From: Deltaproteobacteria bacterium
Lineage (GTDB): Bacteria; JAMCPX01
Direction of reading: 5' to 3'
Length of the DNA: 33,003 nt
NCBI GenBank assembly: GCA_023381995.1
Contig: JAMCVD010000134.1
Location: 1-33,003 of the forward strand
The position numbers were made by a program, and so were the translations under genes. The notes beneath the pieces are model-generated. The model had not been told where the DNA came from and searched no databases. It saw nothing but the letters and a program-made list of their open reading frames with translations. Every line of letters begins with the position of its first letter. Position 1 is the first letter of the stretch. Of the stretch, positions 9,195 through 17,535 are shown one piece after another.

Positions 9195-10964
9195 TCAGTT
9201 CTCCTTGAGTTCCCCAAGATAGCTTTCTATCTTCTTTTCGATGTCCTGCAGTTCTTTCTCGATCTTGGTGCCTTCCTGCCATTCTTTCTCTATGTCTATC
9301 TGTTCTACTTCTTCTTCCGGGAATACGTACAAGGTGACATTGAGGTTGTAGTCGTTTTCCTTTATCTGGTCATGAGACACAATCTTGCAAAAACCATCTA
9401 TACCCTGTAGGGGCGTATGATGATACGCCCCTACTATTTTTTTGATATGTTCATCTCCAAGCCTGTTGAGCTTTCTTATTTCCGGGTGCTGTTCAAATGC
9501 GTCGCTTGCATTGATAAACAGGATCTTTCCTTTTCTTTTTGCCTGCTTTTTTTTGTTGAGTATAAGAATAGCGCCCGGTGCACCTGTATTATAAAAAAGC
9601 TTTTCAGGTAGAAGTATAACGGCCTCGAGCAGATTATCGCTGATAACACCTGCTCTTATAGCCCTTTCCTTGCCTCCTCTGAAAAGACATCCGTTGTCTA
9701 TCACAACTCCTACCCTGCCGGTATCATCCTTTGCCGATGCAAGCATGTGCTCAGCCCATGCCCAGTCCGCCGATTGGTTCGGTGAAAACCCATATCGGAA
9801 CCGTTCTTTCCAGAACTCCCCCTTTCTCAGTACTTCTTCGCCATAGCCGTCCTGGTTCCACGGCGGATTTGCTATGACAACATCGAACGTCTTTATACCA
9901 TCGCTTTCTTTAAATTTCGGGTAAAGTAAAGAGTCTCCAAGCAACAGCTTGGCGTTTCGTATATCGTGGATATACAAGTTCATCTCGGAGAGCGCGAGCG
10001 TCTTGTGGTTTGCCTCCTGACCGAACAGAAACAGCTTGTCGGCCTTATCCCTGCCGTACACGTTCCCGACATGCTGATAAGCCGATATAAGCATGCCTGA
10101 AGAGCCTATTGCAGGATCGTAAACAGCTTCACCGGGTTTCGGATCAAGCATTTCGACAATGAGCCTTATGACCTCCCTGGGTGTGTAGACCTCCCCCTCT
10201 TTTGCCTTCTGAGGCGCAAAGTATTTCAAGATCCACTCGTATGCATCACCGAGTATGTCCGGTGAGACATGATGAAGCGGGCTCGCGCTGAAGAGCTCTA
10301 CAAGCTGCCGTAAGATTTCTTCGTTCTCCCGGTTGGTCGTGAACTGGACAAAGTCAACATTTTCAAAAACATCCCTGAGTTCGGGATTCCTTTCGGCCAT
10401 GAGCTTCATGGCTTTTGAAAAATTCTCCGCAAGTTTTGTCGGATCTTTTCTAATGTGCTCCCATAAAAGGTCTTCCGGAATATCAAAAGAATGATAGGCC
10501 GGGCTTTTGGCTTCTTCCTTTGCCTCTGTTTCGCTGAGTCCGTCTTTTAGGGCTTCATTGTAGGCGCTCTCATATTCGATATCCCATTTATCGCTGACCC
10601 TTTTATAAAAGAGAAGGAACAATATGAACGTATAATCAACTCGTGTCCTTATAAGGTCGGCGGCCTTCTTTAAAATACCTTCAAGATCACCTCTTGATAA
10701 TGTCTTCTTTTCTATTGTCAGAATCTGAGAAAGGATTTCCTCTCTGCTTGTAAGGGTGTATATTTTTTTCCGTGCGTCCTTCGGATCGAACTCCGTTTTA
10801 AGCCAGCCCTCTTTTCTAAGCTCTGAAAGAACCACATTTACCTGTCCTTTATCATCATGCAGTTTTTCCTTTAACGTCTTGACCGCATCTTCAAAACGAA
10901 AAGATGAGTCGTGATAAGCCTTACGCAATATATCATAGCGATTTTCCAGCCAGTTCGGCAACAT
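9195..10964 (-). CDS. hsdM: Type I restriction-modification methyltransferase HsdM with extra N-terminal (wHTH-like) region
   Basis: 589 aa; GEVYTPREVIRLIVEMLDPKPGEAVYDPAIGSSGML, VVIANPPWNQ; AAGGAGG ribosome-binding site before the ATG. Confidence 0.93.
   Translation of the reverse strand: MLPNWLENRYDILRKAYHDSSFRFEDAVKTLKEKLHDDKGQVNVVLSELRKEGWLKTEFDPKDARKKIYTLTSREEILSQILTIEKKTLSRGDLEGILKKAADLIRTRVDYTFILFLLFYKRVSDKWDIEYESAYNEALKDGLSETEAKEEAKSPAYHSFDIPEDLLWEHIRKDPTKLAENFSKAMKLMAERNPELRDVFENVDFVQFTTNRENEEILRQLVELFSASPLHHVSPDILGDAYEWILKYFAPQKAKEGEVYTPREVIRLIVEMLDPKPGEAVYDPAIGSSGMLISAYQHVGNVYGRDKADKLFLFGQEANHKTLALSEMNLYIHDIRNAKLLLGDSLLYPKFKESDGIKTFDVVIANPPWNQDGYGEEVLRKGEFWKERFRYGFSPNQSADWAWAEHMLASAKDDTGRVGVVIDNGCLFRGGKERAIRAGVISDNLLEAVILLPEKLFYNTGAPGAILILNKKKQAKRKGKILFINASDAFEQHPEIRKLNRLGDEHIKKIVGAYHHTPLQGIDGFCKIVSHDQIKENDYNLNVTLYVFPEEEVEQIDIEKEWQEGTKIEKELQDIEKKIESYLGELKEN
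9407..9434. repeat. REP-like palindrome inside the hsdM ORF
   Basis: GTAGGGGCGTAT-gatg-ATACGCCCCTAC, 12-bp perfect stem. Confidence 0.85.
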
Positions 10965-10979
10965 ATAAAGCCTCCTTAA

Positions 10980-11034
10980 TTAGATAAGCTAACATCTAAG
11001 TAACTTTTATAATAAGTTATTTTTAACAGGTCAA
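10980..11034 (-). promoter_or_regulatory. Putative sigma70-type promoter of the hsdM operon with two inverted repeats
   Basis: Minus strand -35 TTGACC (11034-11029), 17-bp spacer, -10 TATAAA (11011-11006); inverted repeats TAACTT-n7-AAGTTA (11001-11019) and TTAGAT-n8-ATCTAA (10980-10999). Confidence 0.5.
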
Positions 11035-11270
11035 GTAAAATATTTTTCCTTAAGTCAAGTTATCGGCCATGTCCGTGCGCATCCAAAAAAAGGGCGGGAA
11101 AACCCAACCACTTCATATCTTACTTTGCTTTCTATTGTAAAACCTGTTCAAGAGCGTGTCCTTTAAAAGTCTGTGATTGTCTCATAAAAGACGAAATAAA
11201 ATAGCCCGAGATATCCCATTGATTCAGGAAACCCTTGTTTACAGGACCGTATCTGTAGTATAGAAGCCAC

Positions 11271-12710
11271 ATGAAAGAAATGAAAGGGAAGAAAAAGAAA
11301 AGGGACAACGCATTCAAGCTCTGGGGAGGGAGGTTCGAGCAAGGGCCCGCTGAGGTAGTCGGCAGGTTTACCGGCTCGCTCCTGTCGGACTTGCGGCTCG
11401 CCCCTTTCGATATAAAGGGGAGCCTTGCACAGGCAGACGGGCTCCTGAATGCCGGCATACTGGATTCCACGGAATACAACCGCATAAAAAAGGGACTCAA
11501 CAAGATCGGGCTTGAATTCAAGACAGGCAGGTTTCCTCTCGACCAGCACGACGAGGACATCCATACCGCTATCGAAAAAAGGCTGCATTCGCTCGTCGGT
11601 GATTCTGCGTACAAACTACACACAGGCAGGAGCCGCAACGACCAGGTCGTCACGGCGTTCAGGCTCTACCTGCTCGACGAGATAAAAGCCGTTCTCTCGG
11701 GGCTATTGGATGTACAATCCGGCCTCCACTCCATGTCGTCAAGGCACATCGGCGTCCCTATGCCTGGATTTACGCACACACAGCACGCGCAGCCCGTGCT
11801 CCTGAGCCACCACCTGCTTGCCTACGCGGAGATGTTCAACAGGGACATCGAAAGGCTCTTCCATGCCTACTATGCGGCCTCGGTAATGCCGCTCGGCTCC
11901 GGCGCACTCGCTGGCACGCCCTACGATATCGACAGAGAGGCACTGTCAGGGCCCTTGGGATTCAAGGACATAAGCATGAACAGCATAGACGCCGTCTCCG
12001 ACAGGGACTTCGCTATCGATGCGGTCTATGCGATGGGACTTCTGATGATGCACTTCTCGAGGCTCTCGGAAGAGATCGTCGTATGGAGCACGGAGGAGTT
12101 CGGATTCGTATCCCTGCCCGACGCGTTCACGACAGGGAGCAGCATCATGCCACAGAAGAAGAACCCTGACGTAGCCGAGCTGACAAGGGGCAAGACAGGC
12201 AGGGTGTACGGGGCACTCGTCAACCTGCTCACGATGATGAAGGGGCTGCCCCTGTCGTACAACAGGGACATGCAGGAAGACAAGCCCGCGGTGTTCGATG
12301 CCGTAGACACCGTAAAGGCCGTACTCGATGTCTGGGTGCAGCTCATCCGGGGAATAACGATCAACACCGGAAGGCTGAATGAGTCGCTGTCGCACGGCAA
12401 CCTGCTGGCGACCGATATCGCCGACTATCTTACACGGCGCGGCATGCCCTTCAGGAAGGCCCACGAACTCACCGGCAGGATCGTACTGTACGCGATAAAG
12501 AAGGGCGTGGACGTATCGTCCCTCCACTACGACGAACTGAAGACGTTCTCTCCCCTGTTCAGGCCGGATATCATGCACGCGCTCGACATCAAGACTTCCA
12601 TCAACAGCAGGGCGGTGATCGGATCGACCTCGGAGAGACAGGTGAAAGCAGCCATGGAGAGGCTCGGGAAGAAGATCAGGCACTACAGGGGCCTGGTAAA
12701 AAGGCTGTAG
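11271..12710 (+). CDS. argH: Argininosuccinate lyase
   Basis: KLWGGRF N-terminus, TGRSRNDQV, GSSIMPQKKNPDVAELTRGK signature. Confidence 0.97.
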   Translation: MKEMKGKKKKRDNAFKLWGGRFEQGPAEVVGRFTGSLLSDLRLAPFDIKGSLAQADGLLNAGILDSTEYNRIKKGLNKIGLEFKTGRFPLDQHDEDIHTAIEKRLHSLVGDSAYKLHTGRSRNDQVVTAFRLYLLDEIKAVLSGLLDVQSGLHSMSSRHIGVPMPGFTHTQHAQPVLLSHHLLAYAEMFNRDIERLFHAYYAASVMPLGSGALAGTPYDIDREALSGPLGFKDISMNSIDAVSDRDFAIDAVYAMGLLMMHFSRLSEEIVVWSTEEFGFVSLPDAFTTGSSIMPQKKNPDVAELTRGKTGRVYGALVNLLTMMKGLPLSYNRDMQEDKPAVFDAVDTVKAVLDVWVQLIRGITINTGRLNESLSHGNLLATDIADYLTRRGMPFRKAHELTGRIVLYAIKKGVDVSSLHYDELKTFSPLFRPDIMHALDIKTSINSRAVIGSTSERQVKAAMERLGKKIRHYRGLVKRL

Positions 12711-12740
12711 ATCTGTCCTCTTCCCCCGGGAACTTCCTTC

Positions 12741-13160
12741 TCACGGCCATACCGGCCCTGTATAAGTCCAGTACTGGGGACCTTTTGCAACACCCATCAA
12801 TCCAGTTACCGTGTCAGCGTCAGTGTTAAAATCGAAATCCGTGACCCAGACATTGCCTGAAGGGTCTATGGCGATGCCTTGCAGGCAACCATTTATCACG
12901 AATGTGTCCCACCTGAGCAATACCTGAGTGTCCCCGGCAGCCGCCGTCAGTCTGGCCGGTGCGGTCGTATGCGGCGTGGCGCCCGCCTCGTTTGAATACC
13001 CGCTTTCGCCAGCGCTGTTCACCGCAGTAACGACGAAGAAATACTCCGTTCCGTTCATCAAGCCAGTTACTGTATAATTAGTATTGGCTCTTATCCCAAA
13101 AGTGATCATGGAACTGATAGAACAAAAAGAAAGAGTGTTCGACACTGCGAAGGGAAACAC
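12741..13160 (-). pseudogene. Remnant of an FN3/NHL-repeat surface protein
   Basis: NYTVTGLMNGTEYFFVVTAVNSAGESGYSNEAGATP (FN3) abutting LQGIAIDPSGNVWVTDFDFN (NHL-like), with no plausible N-terminus or signal peptide. Confidence 0.55.
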
Positions 13161-13381
13161 ATCCGGACTGCCTGCAATACTTCCGTGGTACTCTGCGTGG
13201 ACTGCTTCTCTCTCGCTATGGAAATACGGAGGCGTTATGGGTCGTACCCCCTTTACCGAAAAGAGCTTTGTTTTACGAGCAGAGGAGAAAACTCTTTCTT
13301 CATGATCACAAATGGGAGAGGAACCTTAGTATTGAGGGGCCACGCTTGACAATCCTCGCCTGACGGACATATACTTGCTGC

Positions 13382-13612
13382 ATGAAGCTCATCAAATGGC
13401 TCTTGATCATAGCGGTGATAGCTGCGGGGATATTCCTGCTGAAAGACATAGCAGGCCATGAGGGGAAGACCGTTTCGAAGATAAACGCGGGGCATACGAA
13501 AGAGGTTGAGCAATACACCATAGGCATCACAAAGAACGTCCAGCAGAAGATCAATCAGGACGTGAAGCAGGGCTACAAAGGCCTGCCCATGGGCCCGTCG
13601 AACAACCAATAA
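13382..13612 (+). CDS. Small membrane-anchored hypothetical protein
   Basis: 76 aa; N-terminal TM/signal MKLIKWLLIIAVIAAGIFLL then a hydrophilic tail. Confidence 0.55.
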   Translation: MKLIKWLLIIAVIAAGIFLLKDIAGHEGKTVSKINAGHTKEVEQYTIGITKNVQQKINQDVKQGYKGLPMGPSNNQ

Positions 13613-13644
13613 GGAAGCTTACGCGCTAACGACGCGACACAGGG

Positions 13645-14076
13645 CTATTTCCGCTCATAGAGAGCAGGTGTTCCGTGCTTGTCGATGATCGACTTGAGCG
13701 TAATGTTCGACAATGCCTTCTCTATCTCCTGCTTCAGGTTAAACCAGAAGTCCTTCGTAAAACAGGACGAGGTGAGCGGACAGATGGGGATATTGCCGAA
13801 GCATTCGAGGGGCATAATCTCCTCTTCCACTGCCTTGAGCATGTCCATAAGCGTGAGTTCCTCTGCCGGCTTTACGGGTATGTATCCCCCGCTCTTGCCG
13901 CGCTCGGTCGCTATCAGTCCCGAGTTCTTGAGCTTCAGCAGGAGTTGGGCAAGGTATGCCTCATCGATCATTTCGAGCCGGGCTATCTCTTTGAGAGAGA
14001 TGGGCTCGCCCTTGTAATCGCTGTAAAGCCTTGCCATCGCGCGTACGCCGTATCGTGCTCTTGAAGACAACCTCAT
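13645..14076 (-). CDS. Rrf2-family transcriptional regulator
   Basis: MRLSSRARYGVRAMARL...ISLKEIARLEMIDEAYLAQLLLKLKNSGLI..RGKSGGY; cysteines ECFGNIPICPLTSSCFTK suggest an Fe-S site. Confidence 0.92.
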   Translation of the reverse strand: MRLSSRARYGVRAMARLYSDYKGEPISLKEIARLEMIDEAYLAQLLLKLKNSGLIATERGKSGGYIPVKPAEELTLMDMLKAVEEEIMPLECFGNIPICPLTSSCFTKDFWFNLKQEIEKALSNITLKSIIDKHGTPALYERK

Positions 14077-14120
14077 GGTTCTACTCCGTTTACAATGGCT
14101 GGACTACCATGACAGGCGGC

Positions 14121-14435
14121 TCACTTCGCGGGCTCCTGATCGACATTGGCCCATGGAGGCGTCCACGGCTCGTCGAGCAGCGCGACATCCACATTCCCTA
14201 TACCCTCGATGCCCTTTATCCTCGTCTCTGCACTCATGAGTATATAATCGACAAGAGGGCAGCCGGGCACCGTCATTATCATGTCGACCTTAACGTTATT
14301 TTTATCGTCGATGTCTATTTTCTTCACGAGTCCGAGCGTAACGACGTCCATGCCGATCTCCGGATCCATGACGGTCCTCAGCGCATCGAGCACCATGTCA
14401 TTCGTTATAGCCATACAGCCTCCCTCTCTATACAA
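14121..14435 (-). CDS. MIP18/DUF59 (SufT/PaaD-like) Fe-S assembly protein
   Basis: ALRTVMDPEIGMDVVTLGLVKKI...MTVPGCPLVDYI. Confidence 0.9.
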   Translation of the reverse strand: MYREGGCMAITNDMVLDALRTVMDPEIGMDVVTLGLVKKIDIDDKNNVKVDMIMTVPGCPLVDYILMSAETRIKGIEGIGNVDVALLDEPWTPPWANVDQEPAK

Positions 14436-14512
14436 GTAAACAACTCATTATAATGTGTCAAGCACAAACATATTTCTTGATAAATCATCAAAAACAAAAC
14501 AGACTATATCGT

Positions 14513-15271
14513 ATGAACATAACAATGATCTATAAAGTATGGTACAGAAACTTTATCGTATGGACAAAGTATATAAAGCCGAGCCTTGTCGCAAATCTCG
14601 GCGAACCGCTCCTCTACCTGCTGCTCATGGGCTACGGCATGGGCAAGCTCGTGCCAGAGATACACGGTATAAAATACATAGACTTCCTTGCGCCGGGGCT
14701 CATACTCTCCTCAGCCATGTATGCATCAAGCTTCGAGGCGACCATATCGAGCTATACAAGGATGATAACCCAGAAGACCTACGATGCAATCATGGTAACA
14801 CCCGTCAACCTCTCGGAGATCATAAGCGGCGAGATCATATGGAGTACGACAAAGGGCCTGATCAGCAGCGTGTTCTTTATAGCGATAATGGCCATGTTCG
14901 GCCTCATACACTCGTGGCTGTTCATGGTGTCCATCGTGGCAGTCATTATGGACGGACTGTTCTTCTCCACACTCTCGATGATTTTCGTCGGTTTTTCCCA
15001 CTCCTATGAGTTCTTCAACTACTTCTTTACGCTGATCCTTACCCCGCTGTTCCTGTTTTCGGGCATCTTCTTCCCCATAGACACCCTCCCGAAACTGGTC
15101 AGGGACGTCGCACTCTATCTACCCCTGACGCCGATGGTCGAGCTCGCAAGGGTATCGAACAACGGAACACTCAACTACAGCGCCTTCCTGCTCTCCCTAC
15201 TGATGGGGATGATAAGTATCCCCATGGGGATACTCTCGTACAGGCTCATAAAGAAAAGGCTGATAAAATAG
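14513..15271 (+). CDS. ABC-2 type transporter permease
   Basis: Multiple TM segments; PLLYLLLMGYGMGKLV...APGLILSSAMYASSFEATISSYTRM; ATG at 14513 preferred. Confidence 0.88.
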   Translation: MNITMIYKVWYRNFIVWTKYIKPSLVANLGEPLLYLLLMGYGMGKLVPEIHGIKYIDFLAPGLILSSAMYASSFEATISSYTRMITQKTYDAIMVTPVNLSEIISGEIIWSTTKGLISSVFFIAIMAMFGLIHSWLFMVSIVAVIMDGLFFSTLSMIFVGFSHSYEFFNYFFTLILTPLFLFSGIFFPIDTLPKLVRDVALYLPLTPMVELARVSNNGTLNYSAFLLSLLMGMISIPMGILSYRLIKKRLIK

Positions 15272-15279
15272 CGGGGCGC

Positions 15280-16347
15280 TCAGCCGGCCATCGCGATGCC
15301 GTCCCTTGTCGTCTCTTTGATGCGGTACATCGCCTGATCGGACAGCCTTACAAGATCGAGGGTGTTGTCGGCGTCTTCAGGGTACGATGAGACGCCGAAG
15401 CTCGCCGTCAATTTTATGCCAAGCCCTTCCTGTCTGAGAAAGGTATGATTGTTCAGGAGTTCTCGCATACGCGACGCCACCTTGTATGCGCCCTTCTTAT
15501 CGGTTTCCGGCAGGAGAACGACGAACTCGTCCCCGCCGTATCGTATCGGCACATCCGGCTTCCTCAACTCCATACGTATGACCTCGGCCGTTTCTTTCAA
15601 GACCTCGCTGCCTATCAGATGGCCATACCTATCGTTGACGAGTTTAAAGTGATCGAGGTCCAAGAAAATCATTGAAAAATGCAGGCCGTACCTCTTGGAC
15701 CTCCCCATCTCGCTCTCGAGCATCAAATACAGGTAACGCGAATTATAAAGCGACGTAAGGTCGTCCTTGATCGTGAGCTCCTGGACCCTCTGCAAGTATT
15801 TTGCATTCTCGATGGCGATTGCGGCATAGTCGGTAAGGATCGTAAGAATATGCAAATCGTCGGCACTGAATTGCGTGTCCTCCAGCTTGTTTATGAGCTC
15901 GACGACACCCAATACCCTCCCTTTGCTCCTCAAAGGCACACATATGACGGACTGGGTCTTAAAATTCGTCACATCGTCCATCTTCGTCGTAAACCGTGGG
16001 TCTTTATTCACGTCCGGTATAAGCAGTGCCTCACCGGTCATGGCGACCCATCCCGCTATCCCCTCGCCAATGGCAAGACGCATGTTTTTCAGCTTGTCCG
16101 AGTTCTCTCCGACAGCGATCTCGAAAAACAATTCGTGCCTTTCTTCGTCGATAAGCAGCAACGACCAATTGGAAGTCCTCAGCAGCTCGGAGATCTTCTG
16201 CATAATTATCGAGAGGACTTCCTTCAGATCCAGAGTAGAGGTCAAGGTCTTGCCTATCTCATGAAGTATATCGATGCCCTTGTTGCCGCTGCTCGTCTGC
16301 TTTAATTCATTGTAATCTATGGATGCCTTCTGATCGTTCCTCATCAA
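15280..16347 (-). CDS. GAF-GGDEF diguanylate cyclase
   Basis: GAF-like N-terminus; RYGGDEFVVLLPETD active site. Confidence 0.93.
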   Translation of the reverse strand: MMRNDQKASIDYNELKQTSSGNKGIDILHEIGKTLTSTLDLKEVLSIIMQKISELLRTSNWSLLLIDEERHELFFEIAVGENSDKLKNMRLAIGEGIAGWVAMTGEALLIPDVNKDPRFTTKMDDVTNFKTQSVICVPLRSKGRVLGVVELINKLEDTQFSADDLHILTILTDYAAIAIENAKYLQRVQELTIKDDLTSLYNSRYLYLMLESEMGRSKRYGLHFSMIFLDLDHFKLVNDRYGHLIGSEVLKETAEVIRMELRKPDVPIRYGGDEFVVLLPETDKKGAYKVASRMRELLNNHTFLRQEGLGIKLTASFGVSSYPEDADNTLDLVRLSDQAMYRIKETTRDGIAMAG

Positions 16348-16484
16348 TCTCTACCTGACCCGTCCGTAAACGAAGTGCCTTTTCGACAGCCATCGATCTT
16401 CATTATGCCGCTTACGGATTTTACAAATATAGCCATTCGCATTGTTTATAATAAACCGATAAAAAGATCAACCTTATTGTTATC

Positions 16485-17525
16485 TTATATCGGTATCCCC
16501 TGGACCTGCGGTCTGAACTCTCTCAAGAGATCGACACCGAACCCAAAGATAACCAGCGCGACCATGACAAATACAAATACGAACAGTATAACGACGGGCA
16601 TGATTGCGGCAACAAACGCCCTCGTTGTTGAAATCTTGTGCAGCTCTTTGAACCCCATCGTGTAAAGATACAGGGCGTAGAACCAGAATATCGGGATACC
16701 GAGGAATGGTATGACCTCGAGCACCATCGCACCCATCGAATAGGCCAATACCTTGAGCGTAGAACCGAAGCCCCCCTTCCCGCCTACGAGAAGGACAAAC
16801 ATATGGTAGATGCCGGACATGACGAACAGGGTTATAAACAGGAAGAAAGGGGCCATAATGAACAGGGACACATACGCCGACACAGGCATGCTGAGCCGTC
16901 CCGGCATACCGCCGGCAAAGAACCTGACGAACGTCTGGCGGGTATAGAGGATCGTAGGCATATTCAGTATCAGGGCTATGGTCCCCCATACGACGGCGAA
17001 TATGACAGGGAAATGGAGCTGCTTTTCCGTATCGACGCCTTGAAAGAAAGAAGGTGCGTTGAACATAACGTCGACCCAGTTGCGCCATAATCTCGCTAAA
17101 AAATTGGACTCCGGAGGGATCGCCTGCCGGAAGTCCTGGGCATCGGGTTGAACGGACGGGCCAAAACTACCGAGCGTAAGGTGATGCACTGCATCAGACG
17201 CGGTCTGGGTGCTCTCGGTATGAAGCACGGTAGCGGAAAGGTTCGGGGCATTCGTACTTGCTACACTGCCGGGCACAAGCTGAACAAGCCTTACGGTGGC
17301 CCCTCGTACACCAAGCCTCTCCTGGAGCTTCACGGCCGTCTGCTCTGTTACCGCATTCACGACCTTGAAGGGCAGCATCGATATACCGGAGATAATGTCC
17401 TCAAGCTGTATGTGCCTTACAATGCCGGCGAGAAACATTAGTATCTTCTTTTTCGATTCCTCGTCCCTGATACTATCTATGTACACGTCGTACCTGATGT
17501 CTGATGTCTGCGGCTGATCCGGCAT
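16485..17525 (-). CDS. Yip1-domain-like integral membrane protein
   Basis: C-terminal multi-TM region FPVIFAVVWGTIALILNMP...IPFLGIPIFWFYALYLYTMGFKELHKI typical of the YIP1 family. Confidence 0.7.
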   Translation of the reverse strand: MPDQPQTSDIRYDVYIDSIRDEESKKKILMFLAGIVRHIQLEDIISGISMLPFKVVNAVTEQTAVKLQERLGVRGATVRLVQLVPGSVASTNAPNLSATVLHTESTQTASDAVHHLTLGSFGPSVQPDAQDFRQAIPPESNFLARLWRNWVDVMFNAPSFFQGVDTEKQLHFPVIFAVVWGTIALILNMPTILYTRQTFVRFFAGGMPGRLSMPVSAYVSLFIMAPFFLFITLFVMSGIYHMFVLLVGGKGGFGSTLKVLAYSMGAMVLEVIPFLGIPIFWFYALYLYTMGFKELHKISTTRAFVAAIMPVVILFVFVFVMVALVIFGFGVDLLREFRPQVQGIPI

Positions 17526-17535
17526 TGAATCTCCT

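Noticed and set aside
9193-9282. Fic ORF start at 9282 (MAGRHQDRERTAGHRKEDRKLSWGTQGELT...)
   Set aside because: Overlaps the hsdM 3' end out of frame; the ATG at 9192 gives a normal Fic N-terminus and tight coupling to the hsdM stop.
11946-12683. 245-aa minus-strand ORF within argH
   Set aside because: Antisense shadow of argH with no recognisable motif.
13675-14064. Plus-strand ORFs antisense to the Rrf2 gene
   Set aside because: Shadow frames of a clearly conserved Rrf2 regulator.
14453-14512. N-terminal extension of the ABC permease (MCQAQTYFLINHQKQNRLYR)
   Set aside because: No conserved features; the ATG at 14513 better fits the permease family.
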